Positions 47,015 through 59,320 are shown, counted from the stretch's first letter. The stretch: 64,000 bases of DNA from Arachnopeziza araneosa (GCA_003988855.1 QYAI01000107.1:62001-126000), one strand, 5' to 3'. Program-made: numbers and translations. The notes: generated from the letters alone by a model not told the origin.

Positions 47015-48406
47015 AGTGCCAGGTTCCAGTAAAGGAGGAGCGATGAATACCTCAGGCTTGGTGCATTGGTTTCATTTGGCGTTGGTTGGGGACATCTTCG
47101 AGCGCGCGTTGAATTTTCAACTTTCTTCTACTTCATCTTGACTTTTTCTGGTGATGTGTAGGATTGCACATACTGTAGTACCTTTACATACGATCTTTTA
47201 TTGATAGTGGGGTTTTTTTAGACGAAGATGATAAAAATACATTATCCCCATAAGCGTTCGTACTCGCTATTAGCTCTCCCAATCATACACTGGTCTTCAA
47301 ATGCGAGAAGAGACATCTACCTATATCTTATACTTTCTGAATTTTAGGCCTATCCCATAGTATCCTTGTCTTTTCAAGAGCCACTGCACGTCAAAGAAAG
47401 GAACGCTCGTTCAAATGGCGATCGCATTCTCCCGCCAAGAGTCACGCACACATTTTGATACGAACGTCTTTCCTCTACATCCACAACCATAAATCATTTC
47501 TTACCTCTCATGTAATCCTTACACCTCATCACCTCCATCTACTCTCCCCTCCCCACCCCCAAAAGTAAATAGCCCCGCTGACCCCGAAGGAACGAGACAT
47601 TGCCGAGTTTGCGTCTAAGCACACGAGCCGAGGTATACATTCAAGAGTGGAAAGGTTCAAAGAAGGGATAGGTGGGTGGTAGGTGAAAGGATGTTTTTGC
47701 TTGAGTGGTGGTGGTGGTAGGAGTTGGGCTTTCTCCGGCGAGGTTTGAAATGAGGATGAGCCGGTGTTCGTTGGGGGGGACAAGTTGGAGGAGGAAAGAT
47801 TCCTTTTTTTTATGCTTGTCAAGATATGCCTTCAATCCGATAGAGAGATGGAAATGGAAAGTCTGGTGCGCAGTTCTCCCTTGGCAACACGTTCTTCTTT
47901 CATACGAGGCTACAGATAAATGGTAGTGAATCATCTCATTTTTATCAACACCGAAAGTAGGAAGTTTCGAAAACAAAAACAAAAACAAAAACAAAAACGA
48001 TTAATAGAGGAGATTATTTGAGTAGTACGAAATAAGGCGAGCTACAGTTCATTAGGGCTCTTGAGAACTAGGCATGTCGACAATCTGCAATGTTGACCCC
48101 TATATCGTCGGCATTAAAACAGCTTGGTCATCGCCAACATCAAACTCAGCTCAAAGCATTCTCGAGACCTCTAAAGCATATCCGAAATATCCACGCCGGT
48201 AACTAAAAACACTATATCGATCAGCACAGTATCACGTTTTAGAGCTAGTGGTTGATATTGTTTCCTCTATAAGGGCTTTCTCTGCGGCTCAGAACGTCAG
48301 CCAGAAGCGGACACTTATACTCCAGATGTACCAAAGAGTGCTACTGACCTTGAAGAATCCATATAAAACGCAGAGTGGCTCATATGTGTAAAGTATAATG
48401 GAGCAA
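47015..48406. other. Downstream region of rho3 with simple repeats
   Basis: No gene is recognised. The minus frames at 47529-47994 are low complexity (Ser/Pro/Thr-rich) and unsupported. A CAAAAA microsatellite lies at 47971-47998. Confidence 0.35.
47971..47998. repeat. (CAAAAA)n microsatellite
   Basis: More than four tandem copies of ACAAAA in perfect array. Confidence 0.85.
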
Positions 48407-48694
48407 CTAACCAAGACCACGTCCGACACGTTTCCATTGTGCGGGCTTCTCCTCAACATTCTGGGTCGACGCCCCCTGCACCCCTTTGTCATTTGATCTC
48501 TTATTCTCAAAAGCGGGTACCCTATTCAAAGTCCCTGTCATAGGCTTCATTTTTGTATCAATATCTGGATCCGGGTGCGAAAAGGACGCGATGGATATCG
48601 TGTCGGCCGCCTGCTGATACCCGGGAGGGAGCAGCAAGTCGCGGGCGGAGCCGAGCTCGGAGTAGGTAGGACCTTTACGATTGAGGAGTCCCAT
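48407..48694 (-). CDS. Hypothetical small protein
   Basis: ATG 48694 opens MGLLNRKGPTYSELGSARDL, with a further LLPPGYQQAADTISIASFSHPDPDID segment; 95 residues to a stop at 48407. The composition is ordinary, and the frame reaches a GTTAGT donor-like site (GRGL-G) near its end, so it may be the first exon of a longer gene whose next exon I could not place. No family recognised. Confidence 0.4.
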   Translation of the reverse strand: MGLLNRKGPTYSELGSARDLLLPPGYQQAADTISIASFSHPDPDIDTKMKPMTGTLNRVPAFENKRSNDKGVQGASTQNVEEKPAQWKRVGRGLG

Positions 48695-49199
48695 GTTGAT
48701 ACTATTGCTGGTCACTCAGGATCACTATTTTGGTGGCGTGGATTTTGGGTTCCAGTTTGAGGTTATTATGCACAGCTGTCTTCGTGTCACATGTGTTGGT
48801 GGTGTGATGTCATGTTTTGTACACCGCCGAGTCCTTTTAGGGGGTGGTTATTCTGCCGCGGCAGGATCGAATACCTCATATTATTCACCTGACGTAGAGT
48901 TGGAACGGCGCAAGTTATTACGTGCTGTAATAGAGGCATAGAGAAGTGCAATATGATAGACTGATTGAAATTGACAATAGGCCTGCTAGCTAATTAGCTT
49001 CACGATTCGACTTAATAGGCTACCAAGTAGAGCCATTGCGACAATATCTTGACCTAAACAAAGTAATAGAACCGGTACTAATTCGCTCTCTTCCCACGAG
49101 TTCCCAAGTGATTTTGCTACAGCCGATACATTGGTGGAGGCCAGTTACACAATTGACCCTTTTTTAGGGCCATTTTTCTACGTCCGCCCACAAATAATT

Positions 49200-50881
49200 C
49201 TACCTCGGTTTATGATAGCCTCAAATGGGACGGATCTGCGTCCATTTTCAATAGAGGAAGGAGCTGAATATTTGACGAGAGAGACTCATATGCATGGGGA
49301 TTATCATCAGAAGGAGGCCTTCGCCATTACAGAAATGGTCGGAGGATTACCTCTCGTATTAACTCAAATCGCTAGAATGATAATGCGCCAGCAAATATCT
49401 TTTGTAGAGTTTCTTCAGATATATGGAGAAATGCGAAACCATCAAATACTATACGGCTCAAAGATTGGCGGTTTGGGCATGAATTCGGGTTATCCGCGTA
49501 CAATTACATCTGTATGGGGTTTTGATCAATTGTCACAAGAAGCTTCAATATTATCGGATGTCCTTTGTTTATATTCACCGTATGAGATACCAGAGAACTT
49601 GCTACGGCCTTCTCCAAATATTAAGTCAACCGATTATCCCAGGACACTACTTACATTCATCCAGGCGAGGACAGAGCTATTCCAAGCCTCACTTCTGCAG
49701 AGGAACGTTGAAAAGAAAACTTTAGCTATGCACCGTTTGGTTAAAGCTAGTTTGCTTAGCAGGATGTCCCTACTGCGGCTTAAGGTTGTAACCGAGATCG
49801 CTGTTGCTTTATTGAAAACAGCCTGGCCTTCGGAGCTCGTCTATTGGCAATTCGATTCCCAGAATATAGCCCAATATGTCCAGCTACTGCCACATATACT
49901 CAGCCTCAAAGCCATGTTCAAAAATATTTCACTGAAGAAAGTCGAGTTAGGGAAAGAAACGAAACTTGATTTCATAAAGCTTGTTACTTATGGGCTACAG
50001 TATGCCCTCCATTCTTTGCCTCTATTACTTTGCTGAAATTGGTCAGATTTTTGGTTTTACAGGGAGTGGGGTGGTCGGCATCCGAGCCTGAGTCCCTGCT
50101 ACGATTCCTCGAGCATATATCCTACGACGTAGGTGAAGACGGTGAAGGTGCCGAGACGAACACTACGATGGAGATAAGCTTTGTTAAGGGTCAGCTAGCG
50201 ATGGAGATGAATAAGCCTCAAGCCGCTCTACAGCATTTCTTACACTTTCACAACGCCACAAGGCGAGCCAAGCTTTCGAAAAATGTAGTACTGGCTGCTT
50301 CCATGGCCCAGCTTGGGAATGCCCTCGTTATGAATCAGCGCTACGAAGATTCGATCTCATATTTTAGTGAATGCAATGGCATTCTAGGATCCGAGTCTAA
50401 CTTTGACATGAGTCTTCCACTTTTACACCTCGGTTTTGCATTGTGGGCTTTAGGACATTCAACAAAGAATGTGGTTAGACTGAGTGAAGCGGACGAGGTT
50501 TGCAGGGAAGCTGTGCGTCTCACGGAACTTTCAGGCCGCTTGTGAGTATTATCCATCGCTTCTCTATTCTATAAAAACATTCAATGCTCAAATTGATTAG
50601 AATGCCAAGAATTACTTACACATTGGGAAATATCAGACATTCACAGTGGATGCTGAGATATGATGAAATCGACGCGCACGAGTCATTCGAATTCTACAAG
50701 CAATCGTTAAGCCTGTACACAAACTTGGATGAGACCGGAGGCTTGCGAGTAGCGCAAGTGCTTGTAAAACTCAGTGATCATCACTTTCGGTTGAAAGAAA
50801 TTGATATGGGAAGGTAAGACTACCTTCTGTCGTTTCGACTACACTTGAAGAACGGGAATGCTTATTGTTCATAGGGAGTGA
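49200..50881 (+). pseudogene. Degenerate NLR: NB-domain C-terminus plus TPR region
   Basis: The readable part starts inside an NB-ARC/STAND domain: MIASNGTDLRPFSIEEGAEYL, then MVGGLPLVLTQIARMI (the GLPLA-type motif), FLQIYGEMR, and WGFDQLSQEASILSDVLCLYSPYEIPENLL (winged-helix-like). EKKTLAMHRLVKASLL matches the M-H-x-L-V motif of such proteins. The P-loop and Walker B parts are missing upstream. A frame change occurs near 50035. TPR-like helices follow (KGQLAMEMNKPQAALQHFLHF; AQLGNALVMNQRYEDSISYF), then exons from 50601 and 50875 joined by GTGAGT and GTAAGA introns. With no P-loop and a frame shift it is probably dead, though a short TPR protein could survive. Confidence 0.65.
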
Positions 50882-52564
50882 GTCACTTGCCCTTATGTCT
50901 AGGTCCCGAATCAACTCTGCGATCGCTGATAGATTTGTCGAGCGATTTCAGAAGGGTTTCCCTACCTAGGTCAAGAGTGGAGTACTTTTCCAAAAACCCA
51001 CTTTCGTGACCCATTCTTGACACCCAAACTAGTGGCTCTAGGGAAAATGTTGTTGTATTTTTCAGACATGTTAATAGCTTAAAATTTGACAATGTGAACA
51101 TAATTCGTGTTCTTCTTAGCAATAGTAGCTTCCTTGATTCGTTTGTCTCTTGCTCATTTCCATTCTACTTCATTCACATTCAGTCAAAAGTTTGCAATAG
51201 AACGTAGCTGAAGATAAATTATACAGGTGTTTTACTCGCAGCGACAAGCTCAAGCTCAAGCTAGATTTGGGAGAAGCTATCTGTGGGGCCTTCTCTTTTA
51301 AGGGGGATCTGGGGCAAGGGATTAGAATAGTTTAACGGTTGAATGTAATGATTATCCATTAAATGTATAGCAATAGGGTGGCTAGTAACGATTTGGAGTT
51401 CAAATAATATTGCAAAGGCAGCACCACTTTTTGGTGAAGTTAACCCCTATATATACCACGTGAACTTCCCGTGACAGATAATATACAAAAACCTTTCCTA
51501 TTTCTAATACAAAGAGAAGTTTGATATTTATCCAGAGAGGCTAAATTCTTCAGCTCAGATAGGTCGGTGAGATGCCAGAGATGAGTCACATGATCTAGAC
51601 TAGTTGACCAAACCTAGGTTCCTTCAACATGTCAGAATGCGTAGTAAATTGCAATTGTTGGAGATTTGACTTGTTTGGAACATGGTTCTGCAGGCTCAAG
51701 AAGAGTTCGTCTCATCTTCTGCCCAATGCTTAGCCATGGAAGAAGACACGGTAGAGTCGATTTGAGGCACTTTCATTCAGGCATAATTATGTCAGCCACA
51801 AGCCATGTCTGTTCCTAGGTCACCGTCTTCAATCCGTCTCGATCCGGTCGCGCCGCCTACGCCGTGAACCTCTTTTGGGCATGGCCAAGAGATTCCAGGC
51901 GGCCTCATGACTGCGAAAGATCCCTTGAACAGTGAGTCGCACGCCATCTACGTCACGATGCCTCAAAACGTCCTGAACTTTGTGTGATCCTGCAACCATT
52001 TAACCTAGCTGAACTTCCAATGGGCGCAAGATAACCGAAACATCGCTTGGTAAGTGCTGATGTACTACCGCACTTGTCTCTATTTTGGCGTCTTTGCTGG
52101 CTGCCTTCTATTCGTCTCGTCGGCCGTGGGGATCAATCTAGAAATGATCTGCGGGCTGGAAAAGATGCATTCCGGTAGCGATGTCAGCCTCCCATAGCAA
52201 AATCTAGATATGCATATTCATTATCGCATTGTGCTGCATTCTGAATCCTCGATGGAAGCAGATTTCCGTACCTGGATGATTGATTGGCCTGAAGGAGAAC
52301 TGTTGCGGTGATATACCTACATTGGGTTCCGCTTGATCCTTTAGGAACAATTTTCAGACGAAAAACCTCGCTTATAGACTTGCTGCATGTCTTGTATCCA
52401 AGTATTGACTTTGTGCCATGTGGAGATCTGCAATTGTACAGGGCGCCAAGCTTGTTTATTCTTCAATTCTTGCTTTTGGAGCTATATTTAGGGAACCGGG
52501 TTCCTGACATTTTCATACTTATTCTTCCGCAATGCTAAGTCTGAAGTTCCATTAAGACATCATC
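50882..52564. other. Gene-poor 1.7-kb spacer
   Basis: No gene is supported. Around 51805-51900 a frame gives VTVFNPSRSGRAAYAVN, vaguely like an NmrA/Rossmann start, but it is too short to call. Confidence 0.3.
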
Positions 52565-54085
52565 ATGATATCAGTCAATATGTTTTTCAACTTGTGGATC
52601 CCTAAGTTTCTCATTCTACTCCTATCAGCGGTCTCAGCCGCTGATTTGCAGGATCGACAAACCGTTGCATCGGTCTGCTCTGAGATCTCCCATAATATCG
52701 CTGGGGAAGTGTACTATCCACTAAGCGTTGGCACAAACTTTGCTACCGACATAAATCATTTCATGACCTCCTCGTCCCAAACTCCGACATGCGTCGTCGA
52801 GGTAGCCAGTCCACAGGACGTCTCATATGTCCTCAAACTTGTTGGCTCGACACGAACTCCATTCGCCGTGAAATCTGGCGGACATACTTCAAATCCGGGA
52901 TTTTCTAGCACTACTGGTATCTTTATTTCGCTTGTTCAATTCAAGGAAATTAAATTGTCACCAGACAAGAGCACTGTTGAGGTTGGCCTTGGAAACGTAA
53001 GAAATGCTTCTTATTTTATTGCAAATACGTCTCTAACCTTGATCTAGATCTGGACGGACGTCTACTCTGCGCTCAATGGCACTGGGGTTAATGTCGTTGG
53101 AGGCAGAGTTTCAGGCCCAGGCACTGGCGGCGTCACCCTTGGAGGAGGTTTCTCATGGAAGACTAATCAACACGGTCTCGCTTGTGACACTGTCAAGTCC
53201 TACAACCTTGTTCTTCCAAATGGAACCATCACAGTAGTAGATTCGATAAAACCTGACCTATTCTTCGCTCTCAAAGGTGGCTTGAACCGATTTGGGATTG
53301 TCACGAGCATTGTATACCATACAGTTCCCCAAGTAGACCTTGTTTATGGCGGCTACCAACTCTTCACCGATCTTCAGACTCCCGCCTTGGTCGCTGCAAC
53401 CAACACCTTCCAGGCCACAAACACAGATCCCAAAGCACAGATCATCTTTACTGCTAATGGCGGCACTGTTGGCACTTCAATATTGATTCTTTTCTACGAT
53501 GGCCCTAACCGGCCGTCGGCCTTTGATCCATTCAACGATATCCCAGCAGTTCTCACAGACCTCGCAACCCAGAGCTTCTACGATTTCTTTACTTCCATCC
53601 CAGCTAGCTCCACCGCCAATGAACGTGGATCCTACGGAACTTTAAGCACCGTCGGCCTCACACCAAACTTCATGGATGCCGTGTTCAACGAGAGCATCTT
53701 CTGGGGCACGTTGGCACTTACACACGTTGGAGTCTTCCTATCCTACGATATTGAGCCTTTCCTCAACTATGGCAAATACGCAACAGATTCGGCATTCCCT
53801 CACGCAAACTCTCCACTGCCTTTGGATATCTATTATGCATGGCAATTGCAAGCCGAGGACTCGTACTGGCTTGGTGTCATACAGCAGAGTGTGAATCAAC
53901 TCACCGCGGTCGCCAAGGCCGAGAATATTTATAGTCCGCAAGCTTATGCGTATCCGAACTATGCGGTGGGCACGTATACTGGGAGTCAGGTGTATGGACC
54001 GACAAATGCGGCGAGGTTGAGAGCTATTCAGGCTAAGTATGATCCGCAGATGGTTATGCTTTTAGCGGGTGGATTCACAATTTGA
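52565..54085 (+). CDS. Secreted FAD-linked oxidase (BBE/PCMH type)
   Basis: Exons 52565-52996 and 53048-54085 (51-nt intron, phase 0) give 489 residues. A signal peptide covers about 1-25 (PKFLILLLSAVSA). The FAD-binding PCMH domain (PF01565) has FAVKSGGHTSNPGFSSTTG with His107 as the expected covalent FAD attachment, followed across the splice by GGRVSGPGTGGVTLGGGFSW. The Cys used for a second covalent bond in BBE-like enzymes is replaced here, so flavin is probably linked through His only. The C-terminal part ends in a BBE-like YPNYAVGTYTG ... RLRAIQAKYDP segment. Related enzymes oxidise sugars, oligosaccharides or secondary metabolites; the substrate is unknown. Confidence 0.9.
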
Positions 54086-54391
54086 TTACTGTACTATAAG
54101 TAGGTCATCTATTGGAGATATTTTGGGCGAATTATGAATGTCTTGATGCCACGGGATGAAAGGGAAACCACGGAGTTACGCCTGTGTAGTACTAGATTCA
54201 CCTTTTGAGATGGTGAATCTCGACTACCGCTTCTTTTGAGCGTTGCTCTCTATGTGTTCATTCTCAAGTTCGACGGTGTTTAGTAAAGTGAAATTAAATA
54301 TTATAGGCCATGAAATTGAGAAATCCATCACCATTGAAACTTTCATCAACTTCAGTGTTGATTCTTTACGTCTCTCTGCAATTTTTCTGCT
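54086..54391. other. Short spacer between convergent genes
   Basis: About 300 bp between two stop codons. A small inverted repeat (ATTCACC ... GGTGAAT at about 54198-54228) could form a hairpin. Nothing else is seen. Confidence 0.35.
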
Positions 54392-56570
54392 TCACACAAT
54401 GGTGATTACTTCAGTGTCTTGAAGAAGCCCCATATCCCCAAGCTCGCCATCCATTATCCCGTGAATGTAGACGTGCCCCATTAAATTATACTTTCCGCTT
54501 GGTAGTTTTCTCAAGAGATGCGGATCTTTGGCGCCTCCGATGATCCAGATCTCATCCCCTTTCTCACTAGATGCCGGGCCAATACAGAATCTCCCATCAT
54601 TGTCCAAAACTGCCCGTCGGAAGCTTAAATGATCGCGTACCTGAACCATAAATCTAGTGAGTTCAGGCTGAAACCTTTCAAAGTTCAACCAACTCAAGAT
54701 ACCGTTGACTGATGTAGTGAAAAGCTCTTCAAAGGCAGACACTTGAAACACCGACGATTCTGGCTCTCGAGAAAACAGTGAATAAAGTATGTCGTAAAAC
54801 CTCTCCGTTTGTCTTGGCTCTTGAAGATCTCCCAAAGGTGGAATCTGCGGATATGGTTGCTGTGTTTCATAGATAGAAGCTCTTGCTGCGTCCCATATAC
54901 ATAAGTATCGGAGGAAGATTAAGTTCATGCTTTGTGGAGCAGGATACTTTCCTTCGATCTGGTTCCCGCACAGGCTTCTCCAGAAGATTTCACACCGTCC
55001 TACTGATCTATACCCTACATCAATAAAAGTTCTGCTTGAAAGAACACACTTGTAGGATAACTTACCGGTTAAGCGTTTTCAATTGCGTCTCACCAATTGC
55101 GGATGCAAGTTGACATATTTCAAACCACAGCTCGTCAATATCCTTCTTGCCATCCGCTAGCCCACCATCCTCGTTGATACGATCTATTGCATTAACGACA
55201 TGCGATAAACAAAATCCTGAGACTAACAGCTGGTCAGACAATAGCCCTCCCTGATCAGGGTACTGCTTGAGCCCTTTGCTAGCCTGGAAATAAACTCCTC
55301 CTTTCTGCAAGTGAAAAGGCCCCGGTCTCAAAGGTACCGTATAATCAGGCACCCAGGAAGGAAGCCCCTCTAACTTCCGCATTGAGCGATCCTCAACGTG
55401 ACATAGATACCGAAGATCTCTGCAGCTCTCCAACATGACCCTTGCTGTCTTTATAAAGACGTCTCTGACTGGAATCTCATAATTTGGAACGAGGACACCT
55501 GGGTGCGATGTAAATGGAAGTTGATTTTTCCGCGCTAAACTTAATAAAGCATATATCTTATCTCTTGGATCAGTTGCCAATGAGATGCGGAATATTTCTA
55601 TCAGAGCGCGAAAGGGGATAAGTTGATTAAATTTTTTGATTCCAGCCCGTGATTCCTCGAGGTGCATGCCACAGGTGACAATGCTAACATGAGGTGCTTG
55701 AATCATTTCCTGGTAGATTCTCGTCTGTTGATCGTCGTCCGAATCTATTGAAACAGCTTCCTTGAAAAAATGATTCGACAGGAAGACATGCCAACCACTT
55801 TTGGTGACGAAGGATATAGTGTTGGAAATCAGCTCCCAAGGGAATCTTACATTGCCACAAGCCACCGTCACACTCTTAGCAAGGATCACTTCTTGGACAA
55901 TCCAAATCCTCTGAAAGAATGGCCTGTGGATAAAAGCCAGAAATCCAAGCCAATGGCGATGTTCCGGTGCTGGTAGTCTAAACTTCTGAAAAGTAGCCGT
56001 TTGGTTCATAAAATCATTCCTTGTTACCTCGCTATGCCGTTCCACGGGAATGGTACCCACCAACTTCAATAAAGACATGGCGTCTTCAAAAAATTCATCT
56101 TCATGGCCAACCCATACCATTACTTTCCTCGCACCGCTATATATATCACTCATAATTGAAACCTGGGCGCCACATTCGACTAGATCCTTTTGGTTGATGC
56201 ATATTGCATCGATCCAGAAATACTGCTCGGTGTTTGAGGAAGACAGTCCCTGCAACATCTCTAATGCATCGAGGAGGTTATATCTCACCTCGAAGATGCG
56301 GCCTTCAACTATGATTTCCGCAGTACTTGAATAAACCGCCTCCGAGGCTTGTGCCTGCGCTGAGAACAGAGAGGTTGGATTACCCCATGTATATGACAGG
56401 GCAATGAACCGCGGAGCATCTTCTAGAGAGTATGTGGTCAAGCTGGCCCACATTCTATCTTCGCCTGACTCCCTTGGGTAGAGGCTGATAAGGCGGATGG
56501 AGCGTGGAGTCGGAAGTGGGAGATAATGATAAGGCTCGGATGCCGAATCATGGGCTGGCGTTGACTCCAT
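54392..56570 (-). CDS. HET-domain protein (second intact copy)
   Basis: Exons 56570-55066 and 55007-54392 with a 58-nt intron give 706 residues. The first ATG in frame is 56570; the frame opens earlier without ATG. HET blocks: FIALSYTWGNP near 56, FWIDAICINQKDLVECGAQVSIM near 125, and PFFQRIWIVQEVILAKS near 225. The C-terminal tail GDEIWIIGGAKDPHLLRK ... VYIHGIMDGE is the common HET tail. Length and layout match the HET protein at 6538-8664, but the sequences differ widely, so the two are old paralogues. Such proteins act in non-self recognition and cell death. The acceptor was chosen at ATAG (55008) because the nearer TGTAG gives a stop. Confidence 0.88.
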
Positions 56571-57443
56571 GATTAGACACGGGGGCAGACGAAATCTCCT
56601 GAGACTATCGCGTGTGGAGAGCGGAGATTTGGAGTTGGATTTTGATCTTAACAAGCCTTGACCCTCTATGGCTTGATATTCTCAGTCTGGACACGTGGAT
56701 GAGGTTTTGCTTTTCACAGCGCGTGGCTTAAGAGGCGTTCTTGGCAAGCGGTCCTCCTAATTAAATATCTCGAAGGTGTCGTTTAAATGGACTATGTTCT
56801 TTCACAACTCTCTATCGCGGAACGTAGGTAGTAAGTTTTCCTTATTTTCATATGGTTGATCAAGCGGGGTGAGAAGTTGAATTAGAATCTGCTTTTGGGG
56901 TTGACTTAATAGCGCGTGACTGAGCTATGGGCCTTTGACATTCCAATGCTTATTAGGACCAGTTAAAAAAACTTTCTCTACAAAAAGGCAATCAAACTTT
57001 GAATGGGTTTAATAAGCATGTGCTGTCTATTGAATCCCTTTGCACGACGAATTCTTCCGGTGGCTTATTTGGCAAGTAAAGAAGCTCGGTAAACTCCCAC
57101 CCTCCCTCATGCAGTACATTCAAGAATACCATCAACAACCGAGATCAATCCCGAGAATGCGGAGTCATGAAAATCATCTTAACCATTTAAAATGATCAGA
57201 TATCGAATAGTGGAGTCGATGGACACATTTAGGCTGGCAAAAGCTGTCCAGAAGCAACCCCTGTAATGATCGAGCGAATGAAAGAAACAATCTAAACTCT
57301 ACTTCAAGTCTACTCCAAGTAGCAGCGCCAAATCAAACGCATTTTCCTACGTATTCAGGTATTTCCACAAAAATTCCAGCATATAATAACAACTCTCGAT
57401 GCGCAAAAAGCATACAAATTCAATTCTTGTTACACTCTAGCAA
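56571..57443. other. Divergent spacer, no gene seen
   Basis: About 870 bp between the HET gene and the cutinase-like pseudogene. AT-rich with no features I can name. Confidence 0.35.
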
Positions 57444-58331
57444 AATGCTGCCTTTACTAGTAATCTCAGCCTTGCTTTCCTTCTCTCATACTGCAGGAGC
57501 ACAGCAAGCAGCTGGAGCCTGCCAAGACATCCATATGTTCCTCGCCCGCGGAGCAGGCGATCCCTACCCGGCCCTATGAAAACGCTCATCCCAGCGGTCT
57601 GCTCTGGTCTCACTAGCTGTGACTATGAAGATATCTTATATGTTGGGGGTTTTCCTAACGCCTGCTCCGCGGTCACTGTTGATATCGCCAATGCAACTAA
57701 ACAGATGAATGCCTATGCAACGAGGTGTCCTGCTTCTCAGCTTGTGCTGTGTGGTTACTCCGAGGCGAGATTCATTGATCTGTTTTATTTGGGAGTTGGG
57801 GTAAATGAGGCTTATGATATCGAATTTAGGGATTATCTGTTGCGCTGAATACACTTGGTGGTGGAGGGACGGCTTGTCCTGATCCAGGGACGATGCCAGC
57901 TACAACACCTATGAACATGACTAGTGGGCCTGGGAAGCAGAGTATGTCATTGTGCACCCTGATCACTGGATTTATATCCTAAACAAAAACAGTAAAAGCA
58001 GTTGTAGTCTTTGGTGATATTCGCCACACGGGGAATCAAACCTACAACTATGGTACCGCGCCAACAGTAAACGGCGTGAGTTATCCTAAAGTGAAACTAT
58101 CCTCAAAGATCATTTTCACGCTAACTAAAATTTTAGCTCTGGCCACGCACTGCAGATGAGCTGAAGATTCTGAATGTATGGTCTGATATGCTCAGATCGT
58201 GGTGTGATGTCAATGATCCGGTTTGTGCTGGCGGAAGTAGCCTTGCAGTTCATACTTCGTATATGGACCGATACACGACGGCTGCTACTACTTGGATTCG
58301 AGATCACTTAAATTTGAGAGCAGCTCACTGA
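57444..58331 (+). pseudogene. Broken cutinase/acetylxylan esterase-like gene
   Basis: ATG 57444 opens a signal peptide (LLVISALLSFSHTAGA) then ACQDIHMFLARGAGDPYP, the start of the cutinase-family (PF01083) fold. A stop follows at 57577; the correct frame resumes at once as IPAVCSGLTSCDYEDILYVG and reaches LVLCGYSE, where the family has the nucleophile GYSQG, then is disrupted again. Later exons can be read: TLGGGGTACPDPGTM, VVVFGDIRHTGNQTYNYG, and after an intron with a GTGAGT donor and GCTAAC branch LWPRTADELKILNVW, CDVNDPVCAGG (catalytic Asp) and VHTSYMDRYTTAA (catalytic His). Triad positions survive, but two lesions prevent a full product. Originally a secreted esterase acting on cutin or xylan. 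Confidence 0.78.
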
Positions 58332-58637
58332 TGACCCGGGGGTTGTGTTTGTGAATAGCCGAGTGCAGTATCTGGGTTATCAAGAGAAAAATGTATCTTA
58401 AAATAAGCACCAATGAAACTGTGGAAATAAAAGACTATCCATAATCGAGATATATATGTGTGTGTATTGCGCTCTTGGTCTCCACTGATAGAGTGGAGTT
58501 GGCCTATTGATAGAATATACGCATGACCGATTCTGAACGTTTAACTTACTGGAAATCTTTTCTTTCATTCTCTAGGCTAAAAGTATTTTATGTTGGTTTA
58601 TTTTTGCAGAAGGGTTTTGAACTTTTGAACATTTCCT
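58332..58637. other. Short spacer
   Basis: Contains an ATATATATGTGTGTGT-like tract at about 58449-58465. No gene. Confidence 0.4.
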
Positions 58638-59320
58638 TCAAAGATCTCGCTCAAAAAACGATTGGCTGATTCCCACGTTACTCGCCTCGTACTCTTTGGC
58701 CTCAGCTGTGCCATCCTCTCTCAAAAAGGTATTGGGCTGTACAAACTTCCACTTTGGCTCAGCATCAGAGACAACTATTTGCCTCCAGGTCTCGTACTCG
58801 CCGTCGACGGCGCTTAAGTCATCGTAGTAAGGCCGACATGTATCAATATCAGCAGTAGATTGCCAAACATAGATGTTGCACAGCATGCACCTGAGCGATG
58901 GTTTGCCATGAGACTCGATCTTGGAGCGGTCGACGTGTACATGTAAAGCCAGGCCATGATTTTAAAGCTGAGTTGGGTATGCACGAAATGGTTGCTAAGA
59001 CTGGACAGGAACATGCCAGCAAACTCGAGCTAGGCATTGAGATCGTCCTGCGTTACGCCGCGGTCACGAAAATCGTCCCATCGCCCACTGCATCCTCTGC
59101 GCAGCTCAAGAATGAAGTCAAAGATGCCCTCTGCCTTGGGCGATGTCTGGCGGAGCATGATTCGACCGCCATACCAGCACGCCCGTGCTAGATGATGAGC
59201 GTAGGTTCTGTAAAGAATCCCATCCTTCGTCTCGTCCTTGACGAGGTTATCGAAGACGGTGCGGATCTCCAGGCCGTGCGTGGCCTGTTTGTTTCATCTA
59301 TAGTAAGGCGGCAAGCACCT
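58638..59320 (-). pseudogene. Dipeptidyl peptidase III (M49) relic with internal deletion
   Basis: Reading the minus strand, about 59300-58950 gives the DPP III N-terminal region: YAHHLARACWYGGRIMLRQT, then EGIFDFILELRRGC, RGVTQDDLNA, a TAG at 59030-59032, and LEFAGMFLSSLSNHF. In another frame, about 58950-58638 gives the C-terminal end: SKIESHGKPSLRCML, STADIDTCRPYYDDLSAVDG, KWKFVQPNTFLREDG and the terminal QSFFERDL. The middle several hundred residues, including the zinc-binding HELLGH-type and EExRAD-type motifs, are gone. Family DPP III removes N-terminal dipeptides and is about 700 residues. This copy is certainly inactive if the reading is right, probably a partial duplicate of a functional gene elsewhere. 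Confidence 0.72.

Noticed and set aside
51805..51900. NmrA/Rossmann-like fragment VTVFNPSRSGRAAYAVN
   Set aside because: Too short and isolated, with no continuation of the fold in any frame.
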